64,000 bases of DNA from Rhodococcus maanshanensis NBRC 100610 (GTDB lineage Bacteria; Actinomycetota; Actinomycetes; Mycobacteriales; Mycobacteriaceae), in NCBI RefSeq assembly GCF_001894865.1, contig NZ_BCXA01000012.1, positions 62,001 to 126,000 on the forward strand, written 5' to 3'. The first letter of the stretch is position 1. Each line of letters opens with the position of its first letter. The notes beneath the pieces were generated by a model. It ran no database searches, had not been told where the DNA came from, and saw only the letters and a program-made list of their open reading frames with translations. Position numbers and translations under genes: made by a program. Below, piece by piece: positions 27,843-36,387 of the stretch.

Positions 27843-28168
27843 CGCTGTCCCCAGAACGCGTCCCACGGCTTGGACTCCGCGGCGCAGCCTGCCTCGGTGA
27901 GCTCGCTGAACTTGGCGTCGACCGCTTCGGGCGTGCCGCAGTCGAAGGCCATCGAGGGGCCACCGGTCCCCTGCGTGAACTCGGGGGAGAAGCTGCGGAT
28001 GACCTCGAGGGTGTCCCAGGCGACCCGCAGTCCGCCAGCCAGGGTGATCTCGTGGTGTTTCTCCTGGCCGGGATCGGCCGGCAGGTCGAAGCCGAGCCGC
28101 CGGTAGATGTCGAAGGATCGGGACAGGTCCGCGACGGCGAGACCGATCATCGAGAGCTGTGGTGTCAT
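27779..28168 (-). CDS. VOC (glyoxalase-fold) protein
   Basis: This is a 129-residue protein made of paired beta-alpha-beta modules. MIGLAVADLSRSFDIYRRLGF and RYAVVRDPDGHGIELF are the two family ends, the latter carrying the metal-ligand Glu. It could be a lyase, dioxygenase or resistance protein; the substrate is unknown. The ATG at 28168 gives normal length. Its 3' end overlaps the AraC-type gene by 64 bases, a tail-to-tail arrangement. Confidence 0.85.
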   Translation of the reverse strand: MTPQLSMIGLAVADLSRSFDIYRRLGFDLPADPGQEKHHEITLAGGLRVAWDTLEVIRSFSPEFTQGTGGPSMAFDCGTPEAVDAKFSELTEAGCAAESKPWDAFWGQRYAVVRDPDGHGIELFSALPG

Positions 28169-28258
28169 GCCGCGACGGTAGTTCCCTGCGGCCTGGACCG
28201 TCTTGAACGTTTCGGACACCCGCCCGGTGGCGTCGGCCCCGCCCGATAGGCTCGGCCC

Positions 28259-29452
28259 GTGGCGGGAGTATTCGATCGACTGGTCGGCCAGGAGCACGTC
28301 GAGGTGGAGCTGACCGGTGCCGCGAGGGCGGCAAGGGGCGGCGCCGAATCGGCGGGTTCGCTGATGACGCACTCCTGGCTGTTCACCGGGCCGCCCGGCT
28401 CCGGACGCTCCGTCGCGGCGCTGTGCTTTGCCGCCGCGCTGCAGTGCACCGACGAGGGCGAACCCGGGTGCGGGCGATGCCACGCCTGCACGACAACGAT
28501 GGCCGGAACCCACGGCGACGTGCGCCGGGTGATCCCGGAGGGGCTGAGCATCAGCGTCGCGGAGATGCGCGGCATCGTGCAGACCGCGTCGCGGCGCCCC
28601 AGCACCGGGCGCTGGCAGGTGGTGGTGATCGAGGACGCGGACCGGCTGACCGAGGGCGCGGCCAACGCGCTGCTCAAGGTCGTCGAGGAGCCGCCTGCGC
28701 GGACCGTGTTCCTGCTGTGCGCGCCCTCGGTGGACCCGCAGGACATCTCGGTGACGCTGCGGTCCCGGTGCAGGCACGTGGCGCTGGTGACCCCGTCGGT
28801 GGAGGCGATCGCCGGGGTGCTGCGCGAGCGCGATCAGCTCGACGCCGAGACCGCGCTGCTGGCCGCCTCGATCAGTGGCGGCCACGTCGGCAGGGCCCGA
28901 CGGCTGGCGACGGACGAGGAGGCCCGAACGCGGCGCGGCCAGGCACTGGGCATCGCCTCCGCGGCGACCCGCCCGGCCACCGGATACGCCGCCGCCGACG
29001 AGCTGGTCCGGGCCGCGGAGGCCGAGGCCAAGGAGATGAGCGCGGCCCGCGACGAACGCGAGACCGAGGAACTGCGCACCGCCCTCGGCGCGGGCGGGAC
29101 CGGCAAGGGGGCGGCCGGCGCGCTGCGCGGGTCGGCCGGGGCGCTCAAGGACCTCGAGCGCAGGCAGAAGTCGCGGGCCACCAGGACCGGCCGCGACAGC
29201 CTCGACCGCGCCCTGATGGACCTGGCGGGGCTGTACCGGGACGCGCTGGCGGTCGCGCTGGGGTCGGGGGCGCAGCCGAACCACCCGGACAAGGCGGACC
29301 AGGTCAGGAAGATGGCCGCGGCGGGCAGCCCCGAGGCGCTGCTGCGGTGTGTCGAGGCGGTGCTCGAGTGCCGCGAGGCGCTCTCGATCAACGTCAAGCC
29401 CCGGTTCGCGGTGGCCGCGATGGTCGCCAAGCTGGGTGCCGAGCTGAAGTAG
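28259..29452 (+). CDS. holB: DNA polymerase III delta-prime subunit
   Basis: This is a 397-residue clamp-loader ATPase-like subunit (Rv3644c). FDRLVGQEHVEVEL opens the AAA+ core, WLFTGPPGSGRSVAA is a modified Walker A (Arg in place of the usual Lys), CGRCHAC is part of a zinc module, and VIEDADRLTEGAANALLKVVEEPP is the Walker B/sensor 1 region. It loads the sliding clamp with gamma/tau and delta subunits. TAGGCT at 28247-28252 lies 6 bases before the GTG, so the mRNA is probably leaderless. The tRNA-Thr gene follows, as in mycobacteria. Confidence 0.92.
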   Translation: MAGVFDRLVGQEHVEVELTGAARAARGGAESAGSLMTHSWLFTGPPGSGRSVAALCFAAALQCTDEGEPGCGRCHACTTTMAGTHGDVRRVIPEGLSISVAEMRGIVQTASRRPSTGRWQVVVIEDADRLTEGAANALLKVVEEPPARTVFLLCAPSVDPQDISVTLRSRCRHVALVTPSVEAIAGVLRERDQLDAETALLAASISGGHVGRARRLATDEEARTRRGQALGIASAATRPATGYAAADELVRAAEAEAKEMSAARDERETEELRTALGAGGTGKGAAGALRGSAGALKDLERRQKSRATRTGRDSLDRALMDLAGLYRDALAVALGSGAQPNHPDKADQVRKMAAAGSPEALLRCVEAVLECREALSINVKPRFAVAAMVAKLGAELK

Positions 29453-29521
29453 TGGGGGCCGTTTTCGCATCCGCGGGGTGAGCCGCTAGACTCCCTCTGG
29501 CTCGACCGCGAGGTCGGGCAC

Positions 29522-29597
29522 GCCGCCTTAGCTCAGTCGGTAGAGCATTTCACTCGTAATGAAAAGGTCAAGAGTTCGATTCTCTTAGGCGGCTCCA
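29522..29597 (+). tRNA. tRNA-Thr (CGT anticodon)
   Basis: This is a 76-base tRNA including an encoded CCA. The acceptor stem GCCGCCT pairs with AGGCGGC. The D-arm is AGCTCAGTCGGTAGAGC. The anticodon stem TTTCA/TGAAA holds loop CTCGTAA with anticodon CGT at 29555-29557, which reads ACG (Thr). The T arm contains GTTCGATTC. Its position after holB matches the conserved actinobacterial order. Confidence 0.97.
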
Positions 29598-29644
29598 CTC
29601 GAAAGGCCCCTCGCCCGCACCCGCGGGAGAGGGGCCTTTCGAGT
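29597..29644 (+). terminator. Terminator after tRNA-Thr
   Basis: A 16-bp perfect stem (ACTCGAAAGGCCCCTC with its complement) begins at the last base of the tRNA CCA end. An inner CCCG/CGGG helix lies in the loop. It closes the holB/tRNA unit. Confidence 0.88.
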
Positions 29645-29673
29645 TCGGCGCGCGAGTGCGGGAGACTCCTCAC

Positions 29674-29856
29674 ATGACCACCGAACTCGAGCCGACGAAG
29701 TCCACCCGCGCCTGTCGCCGCGTCGTGACCGGAGCCGCCGTCGGCGCGCTCGTCGCGGTGGGGTTCGTCGTCGCCAACCGGTTCCGGACCCGCCCGTCGG
29801 TCACCCAGGCGCTCTGGGACGCCGACCCGATCGGCCCGGACGACCTCGCCGGGTAG
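29674..29856 (+). CDS. Small single-span membrane protein
   Basis: This is a 60-residue protein of unknown function. It has a charged N terminus (TELEPTKSTRACRR), one hydrophobic helix (VVTGAAVGALVAVGFVVA) and an acidic C terminus (DADPIGPDDLAG). The ATG at 29674 is preceded by GGGAG; a GTG six codons earlier is possible. Nothing in the sequence points to a role. Confidence 0.6.
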   Translation: MTTELEPTKSTRACRRVVTGAAVGALVAVGFVVANRFRTRPSVTQALWDADPIGPDDLAG

Positions 29857-29868
29857 CCCGACCCGCGC

Positions 29869-30684
29869 TCAGTCGGTGACGGCGGCGAGCGCGTCGAACT
29901 CGCTCGCGTCGTGCGCACAGATGATGGTGACCTCGTCGCCGTGTGCGGCGTGCAGTTCGCGGAGCCTGCCCTGGTTGGTGATTCGCGACCGGCGATCCAT
30001 CTCCATCAGGATCTGGGTCGCCCGCAGGCCCGGCGGGCAGGAGGGCGGGGTCAGCTTCTCGTCGGCGAAGTAGTACCCGTCGCCCGCGTGCAGGAACCAG
30101 CCGCCGCCGGGACGACGCACCGCCACCGCGCTGTGCCCGAAGGTGTGTCCGCGCAGCGGTATCAGCAGCACGTCCTCGCTGACCGCCTGCACCGATTCGA
30201 AGCCGAACCACCGGTCGCCGCCGGGGCGGTGCTCGACCCAGGTCGGATCGTGCGCCCACTGTTTCGCGCTGTACCGCGTCTTGTCGAGCAGCGTCGGCCT
30301 GGTGCGCGCGGTCGCGAGCTCGTCGGCGTGCACGTGCACGCGCGCCCACGGAAAGTCGCCGAGGCCGCCCGCGTGGTCGCCGTCCAGGTGGGTGACCACG
30401 ATGTCGCGGACGTCGGACGGGTCGTAGCCGAGCGCGCGCACCTGGGCGACGGCGGTGAGCGCGAGGTTCATCCTGGCGCCGACCGACATCACGAACGGCC
30501 TGCCGAGCCTGCCGACCGGATCGGCGACGTCGGCCGTGCCGAAGCCGGTGTCCACCAGCGTCAGGCCCTCCGGTCCCTCGACCAGCAGGCAGTGGGCGAC
30601 CAGGCGTGACGGGGCGAGGCCAGGGACGAGGCCTGCGCTGGGGCACATCGTCGCGCAGCTGAGGTGGTGGATGCGTTGGCTCAC
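29869..30684 (-). CDS. MBL-fold metallo-hydrolase
   Basis: This is a 271-residue metallo-beta-lactamase-fold hydrolase. The dinuclear zinc motif is VTHLDGDHAGG (His-x-His replaced by His-x-Asp-x-Asp-His). Later metal ligands lie in LRGHTFGHSAV and the strand WFLHAGDGYY. The set is like lactonase/quorum-quencher and glyoxalase-II type enzymes. The GTG at 30684 gives the conserved start QRIHHLSC; the open frame reaches 30987 without conserved features. The true substrate is unknown; lactones are one plausible class. Confidence 0.82.
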   Translation of the reverse strand: MSQRIHHLSCATMCPSAGLVPGLAPSRLVAHCLLVEGPEGLTLVDTGFGTADVADPVGRLGRPFVMSVGARMNLALTAVAQVRALGYDPSDVRDIVVTHLDGDHAGGLGDFPWARVHVHADELATARTRPTLLDKTRYSAKQWAHDPTWVEHRPGGDRWFGFESVQAVSEDVLLIPLRGHTFGHSAVAVRRPGGGWFLHAGDGYYFADEKLTPPSCPPGLRATQILMEMDRRSRITNQGRLRELHAAHGDEVTIICAHDASEFDALAAVTD

Positions 30685-30877
30685 GATCGACAACTCTGCG
30701 GCCTGGTCGTGTCCGGCGCAACAGCGGACCGGCGCCAGAGCCGCCGGGATCACGTGGTCGGATTCGGAACCCGAGTGTCGGGTATTGACCGGGGCGATGC
30801 GTACCCTACTTTGGGTCGCGGCTGGATCGCCCGGGCTGGACTGCGCCGGAATGCCAGGCCGCAGAGAGGATTCGACG

Positions 30878-31564
30878 ATGAAGTTGATGTACGCCCTCTG
30901 GGGGCCGCGCTTGTCGGACACGTTGTTCGCTGAGCAGCTCCGCGAGCGACTCGCCGCGCTCGGAGCCACCAGGTTCCAGGTCAACATCGACGATGCCGAC
31001 GTGGCGCCCGCGCAGCTCCGCCTGACGACCTACGAGCGGCCCGTCGGTGCCATCGTCAGCATCTGGATTCCGCACGAGCTCGCGGCCGTCACCGAAGCCC
31101 TCTCGGCGGCTGCCGACCGAATCGCGGGATGGGTGGTCGAGGAACGGGTGTTGATGCCTGCGCCATCGACAGCGAACGGAGTCCGCACCGAGGCCCTGGC
31201 CAACGTCGCACTGCTGCGGATCCCCGCCGGGATGGATCGACCCGAATGGCTCGACCGCTGGCAGAACCACCACACCACCGTGGCGATCGAGACCCAGGCC
31301 ACCTTCGGCTACGTGCAGAACACCGTGGTCGAGCCGCTCACCGCGGGCGCCCGGGTCGACGCTCTTGTCGAGGAACTGTTCCCGATGGCCGCGATGACCG
31401 ATCCGCACGCGTTCTACGGGAGCGCAGGGGACGACGCCGAGCTCGGGCGCCGGGTGGCGCGGATGATCGAGAGCACCGCCACCTTCGGCGCGAGCACCGA
31501 CGTGGACGTGATCCCCACCAGTCGATATGTGTACGACCGGACCGGGGAGCGGCCTACCTGGTGA
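30878..31564 (+). CDS. EthD-domain-like protein
   Basis: This is a 228-residue protein with two ferredoxin-like halves (residues about 1-105 and 106-228) typical of EthD/dimeric alpha-beta-barrel proteins. Segments include KLMYALWGPRLSDTLFAEQL and WLDRWQNHHTTVAIETQATFG, the latter with the His-His pair seen in EthD proteins. AGAGAGGA lies upstream of the ATG. The function is unclear; some relatives assist degradation pathways. It overlaps the PH-domain gene tail-to-tail by 11 bases. Confidence 0.7.
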   Translation: MKLMYALWGPRLSDTLFAEQLRERLAALGATRFQVNIDDADVAPAQLRLTTYERPVGAIVSIWIPHELAAVTEALSAAADRIAGWVVEERVLMPAPSTANGVRTEALANVALLRIPAGMDRPEWLDRWQNHHTTVAIETQATFGYVQNTVVEPLTAGARVDALVEELFPMAAMTDPHAFYGSAGDDAELGRRVARMIESTATFGASTDVDVIPTSRYVYDRTGERPTW

Positions 31565-31919
31565 TCTGCTCCAGGATCACCCGGTGCACGTGCTGCGCCT
31601 TCTCGATGCCGCGGAAATCGGCCTCGTAGGTCTGCTGGCCGATGTCAACGGCGATGCTGCTCGACGAGAAGAAATGTCCGGCCCACGATTTGTTGCTGAG
31701 AAAGGACACCGACCGGACATTCTTGTACGGAATGGACGTGATCGCGGTTCTGCTGCCGACGAAGCTCTTGTCCTGAATGACGACGCGGAGATCGGTCAGT
31801 CCGATGAATCCGGTGCCCGCACCGATGCAGTCGTAGACGGCGATGATCGTCTCGCCCTCGAGAATCGCCTGCTGTACTTGCTTGAGCTGTTCGGACTTGT
31901 CGAATATCGGTTCGGTCAT
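31554..31919 (-). CDS. Bacterial PH-domain protein
   Basis: This is a 121-residue soluble protein. ILEGETIIAVYDCIGAGTGF, LTDLRVVIQDKSF and TSIPYKNVRSVSFLSNK are the first strands of a bacterial pleckstrin-homology (bPH) domain, and a helix (GIEKAQHVHRVILEQI) closes the barrel. Such proteins often bind peptides or lipids, but the role is unknown here. Confidence 0.78.
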   Translation of the reverse strand: MTEPIFDKSEQLKQVQQAILEGETIIAVYDCIGAGTGFIGLTDLRVVIQDKSFVGSRTAITSIPYKNVRSVSFLSNKSWAGHFFSSSSIAVDIGQQTYEADFRGIEKAQHVHRVILEQITR

Positions 31920-32130
31920 GTCTGTCTCCTTGTCGCTGCCGTTCGTCTCGCAGTCTCAGGAGCCGACGTAGAAGACCCTCGACACTCGCGATCCCGGCGT
32001 CGTTGCCTGTGCTTTGGGATCAGGCGAAATGTAGCCCTCGAGAACCGGCCGGACAAGGACCGTGGCCGAATGTCGTTCCGGGCTATGGTTTGGGAAGTGA
32101 ACCACCACCCTGCGGACAGGAAGTGGCGCC

Positions 32131-32856
32131 ATGTCGGACCCGAATCAGCCCCAGCAGCCCGGCCCGACGTCGCCAGGTCCGCCGCCGCCCCAGCCCCCGT
32201 ACGGCCAGCAGCCGCCGCAGTACGGGCCGCCGCAGTACGGTGCCCCGCAGTACCCGCCGCCAGGTCAGCCGCCCTACGGCGGCGCGCCGCAGTACCCGCA
32301 ACAGCCGGGCTATCCGCCGCCGGGCCAGCCCTACGGCAGTCCGCCACCGCCCGCCTACCCGTATGCCTCCTGGTGGTCTCGGGTCGGCGCGTATCTGCTC
32401 GACCGGATCGTGGTCCCGCTGCCCGGCTACCTGCTCGCGGGGCTCGGGGCATTCATCGCATTCAAGGACTCGAGCTCGGTCACGACCACCTACTCGGGCG
32501 ACTATTACTACGACTCCGACACCGAGCTGACGAATGTCAACGGCGTCGGCGTGGCCATCATGGTGGCCGGGATTCTGCTGGCGCTCGCGTTGCTGGTCTG
32601 GAACATGGTGTTCCGGCAGGGCAACACCGGGCAGACGCTCGGCAAGAAGTGGCTGAGCATCTCGGTGGTCCGCGAGGCGGACGGACGGCCCCTCGGTCCA
32701 GGCATGGCGTTGGTGCGGTGGTTGCTGCTGTGGATTCTCGGCGACCTCTGCTTCCTGAATTTCCTGTGGCCGCTGTGGGATCCGCGGCATCGGTGCTGGC
32801 ACGACATGCTGGTCACCTCTGTCGTGATCAAGGGCGCGGTGACGGCCCCGCAATGA
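32131..32856 (+). CDS. RDD-family membrane protein with Pro/Gln-rich N terminus
   Basis: This is a 241-residue protein. The first 75 residues are a low-complexity, Pro/Gln/Tyr-rich tail (QQPPQYGPPQYGAPQYPPPG type repeats). After it comes an RDD domain with three membrane helices: WWSRVGAYLLDRIVVPLPGY carries the conserved Arg and Asp, GQTLGKKWLSISVVREADG is the second family motif, and WDPRHRCWHDMLVTSVVIK closes it. RDD proteins are implicated in ion or solute exchange across the membrane. The tail may mediate protein contacts, as in mycobacterial homologues. Confidence 0.88.
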   Translation: MSDPNQPQQPGPTSPGPPPPQPPYGQQPPQYGPPQYGAPQYPPPGQPPYGGAPQYPQQPGYPPPGQPYGSPPPPAYPYASWWSRVGAYLLDRIVVPLPGYLLAGLGAFIAFKDSSSVTTTYSGDYYYDSDTELTNVNGVGVAIMVAGILLALALLVWNMVFRQGNTGQTLGKKWLSISVVREADGRPLGPGMALVRWLLLWILGDLCFLNFLWPLWDPRHRCWHDMLVTSVVIKGAVTAPQ

Positions 32857-32872
32857 GTGTCATGGTGACGCG

Positions 32873-33295
32873 ATGACGGTGATGCAGACGGGGAGCAGGG
32901 CCCGCTCGATGCGTGCGCCGATGGCCGTCGCGGCGGCAGGCCTCGGCGCGGCGACCCTGCTCTACCTGCGCGACCCGCACCGCGCGGGCGCCTACGGGTT
33001 CTGCCCGTTCCACGTGCTCACCGGCTGGTGGTGCCCGGGCTGCGGTGGGCTGCGCGCGGTGAACGACCTCACCCACGGGGACCTGATCGGGTCGCTGTCG
33101 AGCAACGTGCTGATCCTGCCGCTGGTGCTGGTATTGGCGGTGGCGTGGATGCGCTGGCTGCGGCGGCGGTGGGGCGGGGTCGACGACCGGATGATCGTGC
33201 TCGGCCGGTCCGCCACGATCGCGATACTGGTGTTGTCGGCGGTGTTCACCGTGGTGCGTAACACCCCGTGGGGTGCGGTGCTCGCGCCGACCTGA
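32873..33295 (+). CDS. DUF2752 membrane protein
   Basis: This is a 140-residue, three-helix membrane protein. It carries the DUF2752 core CPFHVLTGWWCPGCGGLRAV and NDLTHGDLIGSLSSNVL, with three conserved Cys that may bind metal or form a disulfide. Function is unknown. It lies 17 bases after the RDD gene, so the two probably share a transcript; their genes often neighbour each other in actinobacteria. Confidence 0.85.
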   Translation: MTVMQTGSRARSMRAPMAVAAAGLGAATLLYLRDPHRAGAYGFCPFHVLTGWWCPGCGGLRAVNDLTHGDLIGSLSSNVLILPLVLVLAVAWMRWLRRRWGGVDDRMIVLGRSATIAILVLSAVFTVVRNTPWGAVLAPT

Positions 33296-33325
33296 CGACC
33301 GATGAACTCGACCTGGAGGTATCCG

Positions 33326-33421
33326 ATGGCAATGCAGATCTTCTCGCTGATCGTGCTCGTCGGCGCGCTGGTCGTCCTCATCCCGGTCGCGCGTCGGGTG
33401 TTCCGCAAGCACGACGACTGA
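33326..33421 (+). CDS. 31-residue single-span membrane peptide
   Basis: A short gene is supported by a very good ribosome site (TGGAGG, 6 bases before the ATG). The peptide has a hydrophobic helix (IFSLIVLVGALVVLIPVA) followed by a basic end (RRVFRKHDD). This is the pattern of small membrane-complex regulators. It is 30 bases after the DUF2752 gene and could belong to the same operon. Function is unknown. Confidence 0.6.
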   Translation: MAMQIFSLIVLVGALVVLIPVARRVFRKHDD

Positions 33422-33470
33422 TTCGGCGCGTCCGGTCGACAGCGGCGGTCGCTCTGGTCAATGCTCAGCT

Positions 33471-33668
33471 ATGGCCGAATCGCTGAAGGACCGCGTGCGG
33501 GAGAAGCTGCTTCGTCAGATCGCCGAGGACGGCGGCCATCCCTCCGAGCGCGGCGAGGGCAACGATCCGCGGCTGGTCGCGCTCGACGACGACCTCGCCG
33601 CACTGGACGAGGCGCTCGACGACGATCCCGTGATCGAGCACCTCGCGGCCAAGTACTGGGTGCCATAG
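33471..33668 (+). CDS. Small acidic protein of unknown function
   Basis: This is a 65-residue soluble protein. A basic helix (SLKDRVREKLLRQIAED) is followed by an acidic second half (LDDDLAALDEALDDDPVIEHL) and a C-terminal KYWVP. It is not recognised. The codon pattern is normal for the genome and the start ATG has only a weak ribosome site, so expression is likely but not assured. Confidence 0.5.
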   Translation: MAESLKDRVREKLLRQIAEDGGHPSERGEGNDPRLVALDDDLAALDEALDDDPVIEHLAAKYWVP

Positions 33669-33731
33669 GCCACCCCAGAAATACCACCCCACCTGCGGCG
33701 GTGCTGCGCGCGGCCGGTATAAATACATCTT

Positions 33732-34388
33732 GTGTCTAAGTTGCATTCGGCGGCGGAGGTCGTCTACCGCGAGGTGAAGGAGCGGATCCTGTCCGCCGCG
33801 CTGCCCGGTGGTGAGCTGATCAGTGAGGGCGAGATCGCCGCCGAGATGGGTACCAGTCGCACCCCCGTCCGCGAGGCGTTCCTCCGGCTCGAGGCCGAGG
33901 GTTGGATGCGGCTCTACCCCAAGCGCGGGGCGCTGATCGTGCCCGTCGCCGACGGCGAGGCCGAACACGTCGTGGCCGCGCGCAGGCTTGTCGAGACGGA
34001 CGCCGTCCGGACCGTCGCCGGCAACGAGACCGCCAGGACCGGGTTGGCCTCGGCCCTGCGCGCGAACCTCGTCGCTCAGCGCGAGGCGGCGGCGAGCGGG
34101 GACGTGGACGGGTTCAGCGGCCTCGACGCCGACTTTCACGGGCTGATCGTGCGCGCAGGCGGCAACCCGCTGCTCGTCACCTTCTACGCCCGCCTGCGCG
34201 AGCGGCAGCGGCGAATGACCGCGCGCTCGCTGGCCAGGGACCCGCTGCAGCTCGCGTCGATCATCGACGATCACACGGCGCTGGCCGACCTGGTCGAATC
34301 GGCGGACGCCGACGGCTACGACGCCGCCGTCACGGTGCACATGCGCCGCGTGCACGGCCTGCCGCTGCTGTCGGCCGGTGCCCGATGA
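33732..34388 (+). CDS. GntR-family (FadR/FCD-type) regulator
   Basis: This is a 218-residue regulator. The winged helix is at residues about 8-70: VYREVKERILSAALPGGELI, EIAAEMGTSRTPVREAFLRLEAEG and the wing. The C-terminal FCD domain is helical with a metal-type His (LDADFHGLIVRAGGNP) and ends in VHMRRVHG. It is likely a repressor of the MFS gene, whose ATG overlaps its stop (ATGA), with a small organic acid as ligand. The start is GTG at 33732. Confidence 0.88.
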   Translation: MSKLHSAAEVVYREVKERILSAALPGGELISEGEIAAEMGTSRTPVREAFLRLEAEGWMRLYPKRGALIVPVADGEAEHVVAARRLVETDAVRTVAGNETARTGLASALRANLVAQREAAASGDVDGFSGLDADFHGLIVRAGGNPLLVTFYARLRERQRRMTARSLARDPLQLASIIDDHTALADLVESADADGYDAAVTVHMRRVHGLPLLSAGAR

Positions 34389-35662
34389 GCGTGCAGACCG
34401 GCACCAGGGCCGACACCGCACCGGCCGCGCTCGGCCGCCGTGCGCGGAACCGGACCGTGGCGCCGTGGGCGCTCGTGTCCGCGGCGATGTTCGCTGTCGC
34501 GTGGGGCGGCAACGAGTTCACCCCGCTGCTGGTGATGTACCGCCTCGACCACGGCTACTCCCCGGTGGTGGTGGACAGCTTCCTGTTCGCGTACGTGTTC
34601 GGCATCGTGCCCGCCCTGCTCATCGGCGGGCCGCTGTCGGACCGGCTCGGCCGACGGCCGGTGATGCTGCCCGCCCCGTTCATCGCGGCGGCCGGATCCC
34701 TTGTGCTCGCCACCGGAGCGGACAGCTCCGTGCTGCTCGTCGGCGGACGCATCCTCAGCGGCATCGGTCTCGGCATCGGCATGGCGGTCGGCGGCAGCTG
34801 GCTCAAGGAACTGTCGGCGGAGCCGTGGGATCGGCGCGCGGGCGCCGGTTCGGGTGCCAGGCGCGCGGCCATGAGCCTGACCGCCGGGTTCGCCCTCGGC
34901 GCCGGGGTCGCGGGCGTGCTGGCGCAGTGGGCGCCGTGGCCGAGCGCACTGGCGTACCTGGTGCACATCTCGATCGCCGTGGTCGCGGGGGTCGCCCTGT
35001 TCGCGACGCCGGAGACCCGGCCCGTGGTGCCCGCCGATCAGCGCGTCCCGCTCCGCGAGGACTTGCGGATCCCGGCGGCCGGGCACCTGCGCTTCCGGTA
35101 CGTCATCGTCCCGCTCGCGCCGTGGGTGTTCGGGTCGGCCAGCTGCGCCTACGCGGTGATGCCCGCGCTGATGGCCGAGCACAGCGGGGGTCGTCCTGTC
35201 GCGTTCTCGGCGCTGCTCTGCGTGGTCGCGCTGGCCGGGGGGTTCTCGATCCAGGCCGTGGGCAGGCGCATCGACACCCCGCGCAGCGCAAGGGCGGTTG
35301 CCGTCGCGCTCGCGATCCTGGTGGTGGGTATGACCGTCGCCGCGGTCGCCGCCGACCGGCTGACGGTCCCGCTGGCGCTGGCGGCGGCCGTCGTGCTCGG
35401 CGGTGGCTACGGCATGGCGCTGGTATCCGGGCTGCAGGAGATCCAGCGGATCGCGCGCCCCGACGACCTTGCCGGGCTCACCGCGGTGTTCTACTCGCTG
35501 ACCTACATCGGGTTCGCGGTCCCCGCGGCGATGGCGCTGTGTGTGCAGGCCTGGCCGACGGTGTTCAGCTACCCGCTGCTGTTCCTGATAGGCGCCGTCG
35601 TCGCCGCGGCGTCCCTGGTGCTGGTGCTGGTCAAGAGCCGATCGCACCTGCCGACCCGCTGA
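34385..35662 (+). CDS. MFS transporter
   Basis: This is a 425-residue major facilitator with about 12 helices. The signature loop is GGPLSDRLGRRPVMLPAP. Helix 1 is preceded by the charged RRARNRTV tail, and WGGNEFTPLLVMYRL is the first helix end. It is coupled to the upstream GntR gene, which probably controls it. The type is drug/metabolite exporter, but the substrate is not evident. Confidence 0.85.
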   Translation: MSVQTGTRADTAPAALGRRARNRTVAPWALVSAAMFAVAWGGNEFTPLLVMYRLDHGYSPVVVDSFLFAYVFGIVPALLIGGPLSDRLGRRPVMLPAPFIAAAGSLVLATGADSSVLLVGGRILSGIGLGIGMAVGGSWLKELSAEPWDRRAGAGSGARRAAMSLTAGFALGAGVAGVLAQWAPWPSALAYLVHISIAVVAGVALFATPETRPVVPADQRVPLREDLRIPAAGHLRFRYVIVPLAPWVFGSASCAYAVMPALMAEHSGGRPVAFSALLCVVALAGGFSIQAVGRRIDTPRSARAVAVALAILVVGMTVAAVAADRLTVPLALAAAVVLGGGYGMALVSGLQEIQRIARPDDLAGLTAVFYSLTYIGFAVPAAMALCVQAWPTVFSYPLLFLIGAVVAAASLVLVLVKSRSHLPTR

Positions 35663-35688
35663 CAGCGGGTGGCGAGGTGGCGGCGGGC

Positions 35689-35910
35689 CTAGGCGGGCAG
35701 GGGGACCGGAACGCGGAGGTCGCCGATCTCTACACCCGTCAGATTGGCGCCAACGCCGGGCGTGGACAGCGGGCCGACGGCGGTCTCGCCTGCCCTCGCG
35801 TTGAAGCTGTCGCTGGGGAGCTGTGCCGAGGCGATGCCTGCACCCGCCGTGAGGACGAATGCGGCGGTGGCCAGCGCGGCGGCGGCGCGGTTGAGGGTTC
35901 TGGTGGACAT
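35689..35910 (-). CDS. Small secreted protein
   Basis: This is a 73-residue precursor with a clear signal peptide: STRTLNRAAAALATAAF, then VLTAGAGIASAQ, with cleavage expected after ASA near residue 29. The mature part is about 44 residues, with SFNARAGETAVGPLSTPGVG and a Pro-rich end; no Cys. AAAGG precedes the ATG. Similar small exported proteins are common in Nocardia; function is unknown. Confidence 0.65.
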   Translation of the reverse strand: MSTRTLNRAAAALATAAFVLTAGAGIASAQLPSDSFNARAGETAVGPLSTPGVGANLTGVEIGDLRVPVPLPA

Positions 35911-36050
35911 GTCGGGGCCTTTCGGTCGGGAGGGCGGTCGGGGCGGCACGAGGCGACCCTGCTCAGGGGGCCGGCGCGGCCTCGGGCGAGGAGGCGGGCC
36001 GGGCCCCTGTGCTGAGACGAGGACTTGCCCCAGGCAAGAACTGGTCGCGA

Positions 36051-36275
36051 TCAGCAGAACGTCACGAAGGCGCAGCTGCCGCCTGCGCCGCCGTTGCCCA
36101 CGTTCGGCGAGCCCTGGTTGTTGCCGTTCGAGAGCAGCTGGATGCCGCCGACGCCGACGTTGAACGAGCCGCCGTTCCCGCCGTTCGGGTCGGCGGATGC
36201 AACACCAGCGCCTGCGCCCAGGGCGGCGGCCGAGAGGGCGAGGGCGGCAATGGTTCGCTTGATCGTGTTCGACAT
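36051..36275 (-). CDS. Small secreted Gly/Asn-rich protein
   Basis: This is a 74-residue precursor. The signal peptide (SNTIKRTIAALALSAAALG) ends near GVASA (residue 28). The mature peptide is rich in Gly and Asn (DPNGGNGGSFNVGVGG) and ends in SCAFVTFC, with two Cys that could form a disulfide. AAGGAG lies 6 bases before the ATG. It is separate from the secreted gene at 35689 but has the same organisation, so the two may be paralogous exports. Confidence 0.68.
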   Translation of the reverse strand: MSNTIKRTIAALALSAAALGAGAGVASADPNGGNGGSFNVGVGGIQLLSNGNNQGSPNVGNGGAGGSCAFVTFC

Positions 36276-36387
36276 GTGAATCTCCTTGCTGGGTGGTGGT
36301 TTTGCTGACACGACAAGAGTCGCGTGTCAGCACCCACCGCCGCTATCCACCACAGGAGGGAAACCCGTCACCACCCTCCGCAGCCGC

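Noticed and set aside
32150-32360. Short tandem CCGCAGTACGG-like DNA repeats
   Set aside because: They encode the Pro/Gln/Tyr-rich tail of the RDD protein, so they are coding low complexity and not a mobile or regulatory repeat.
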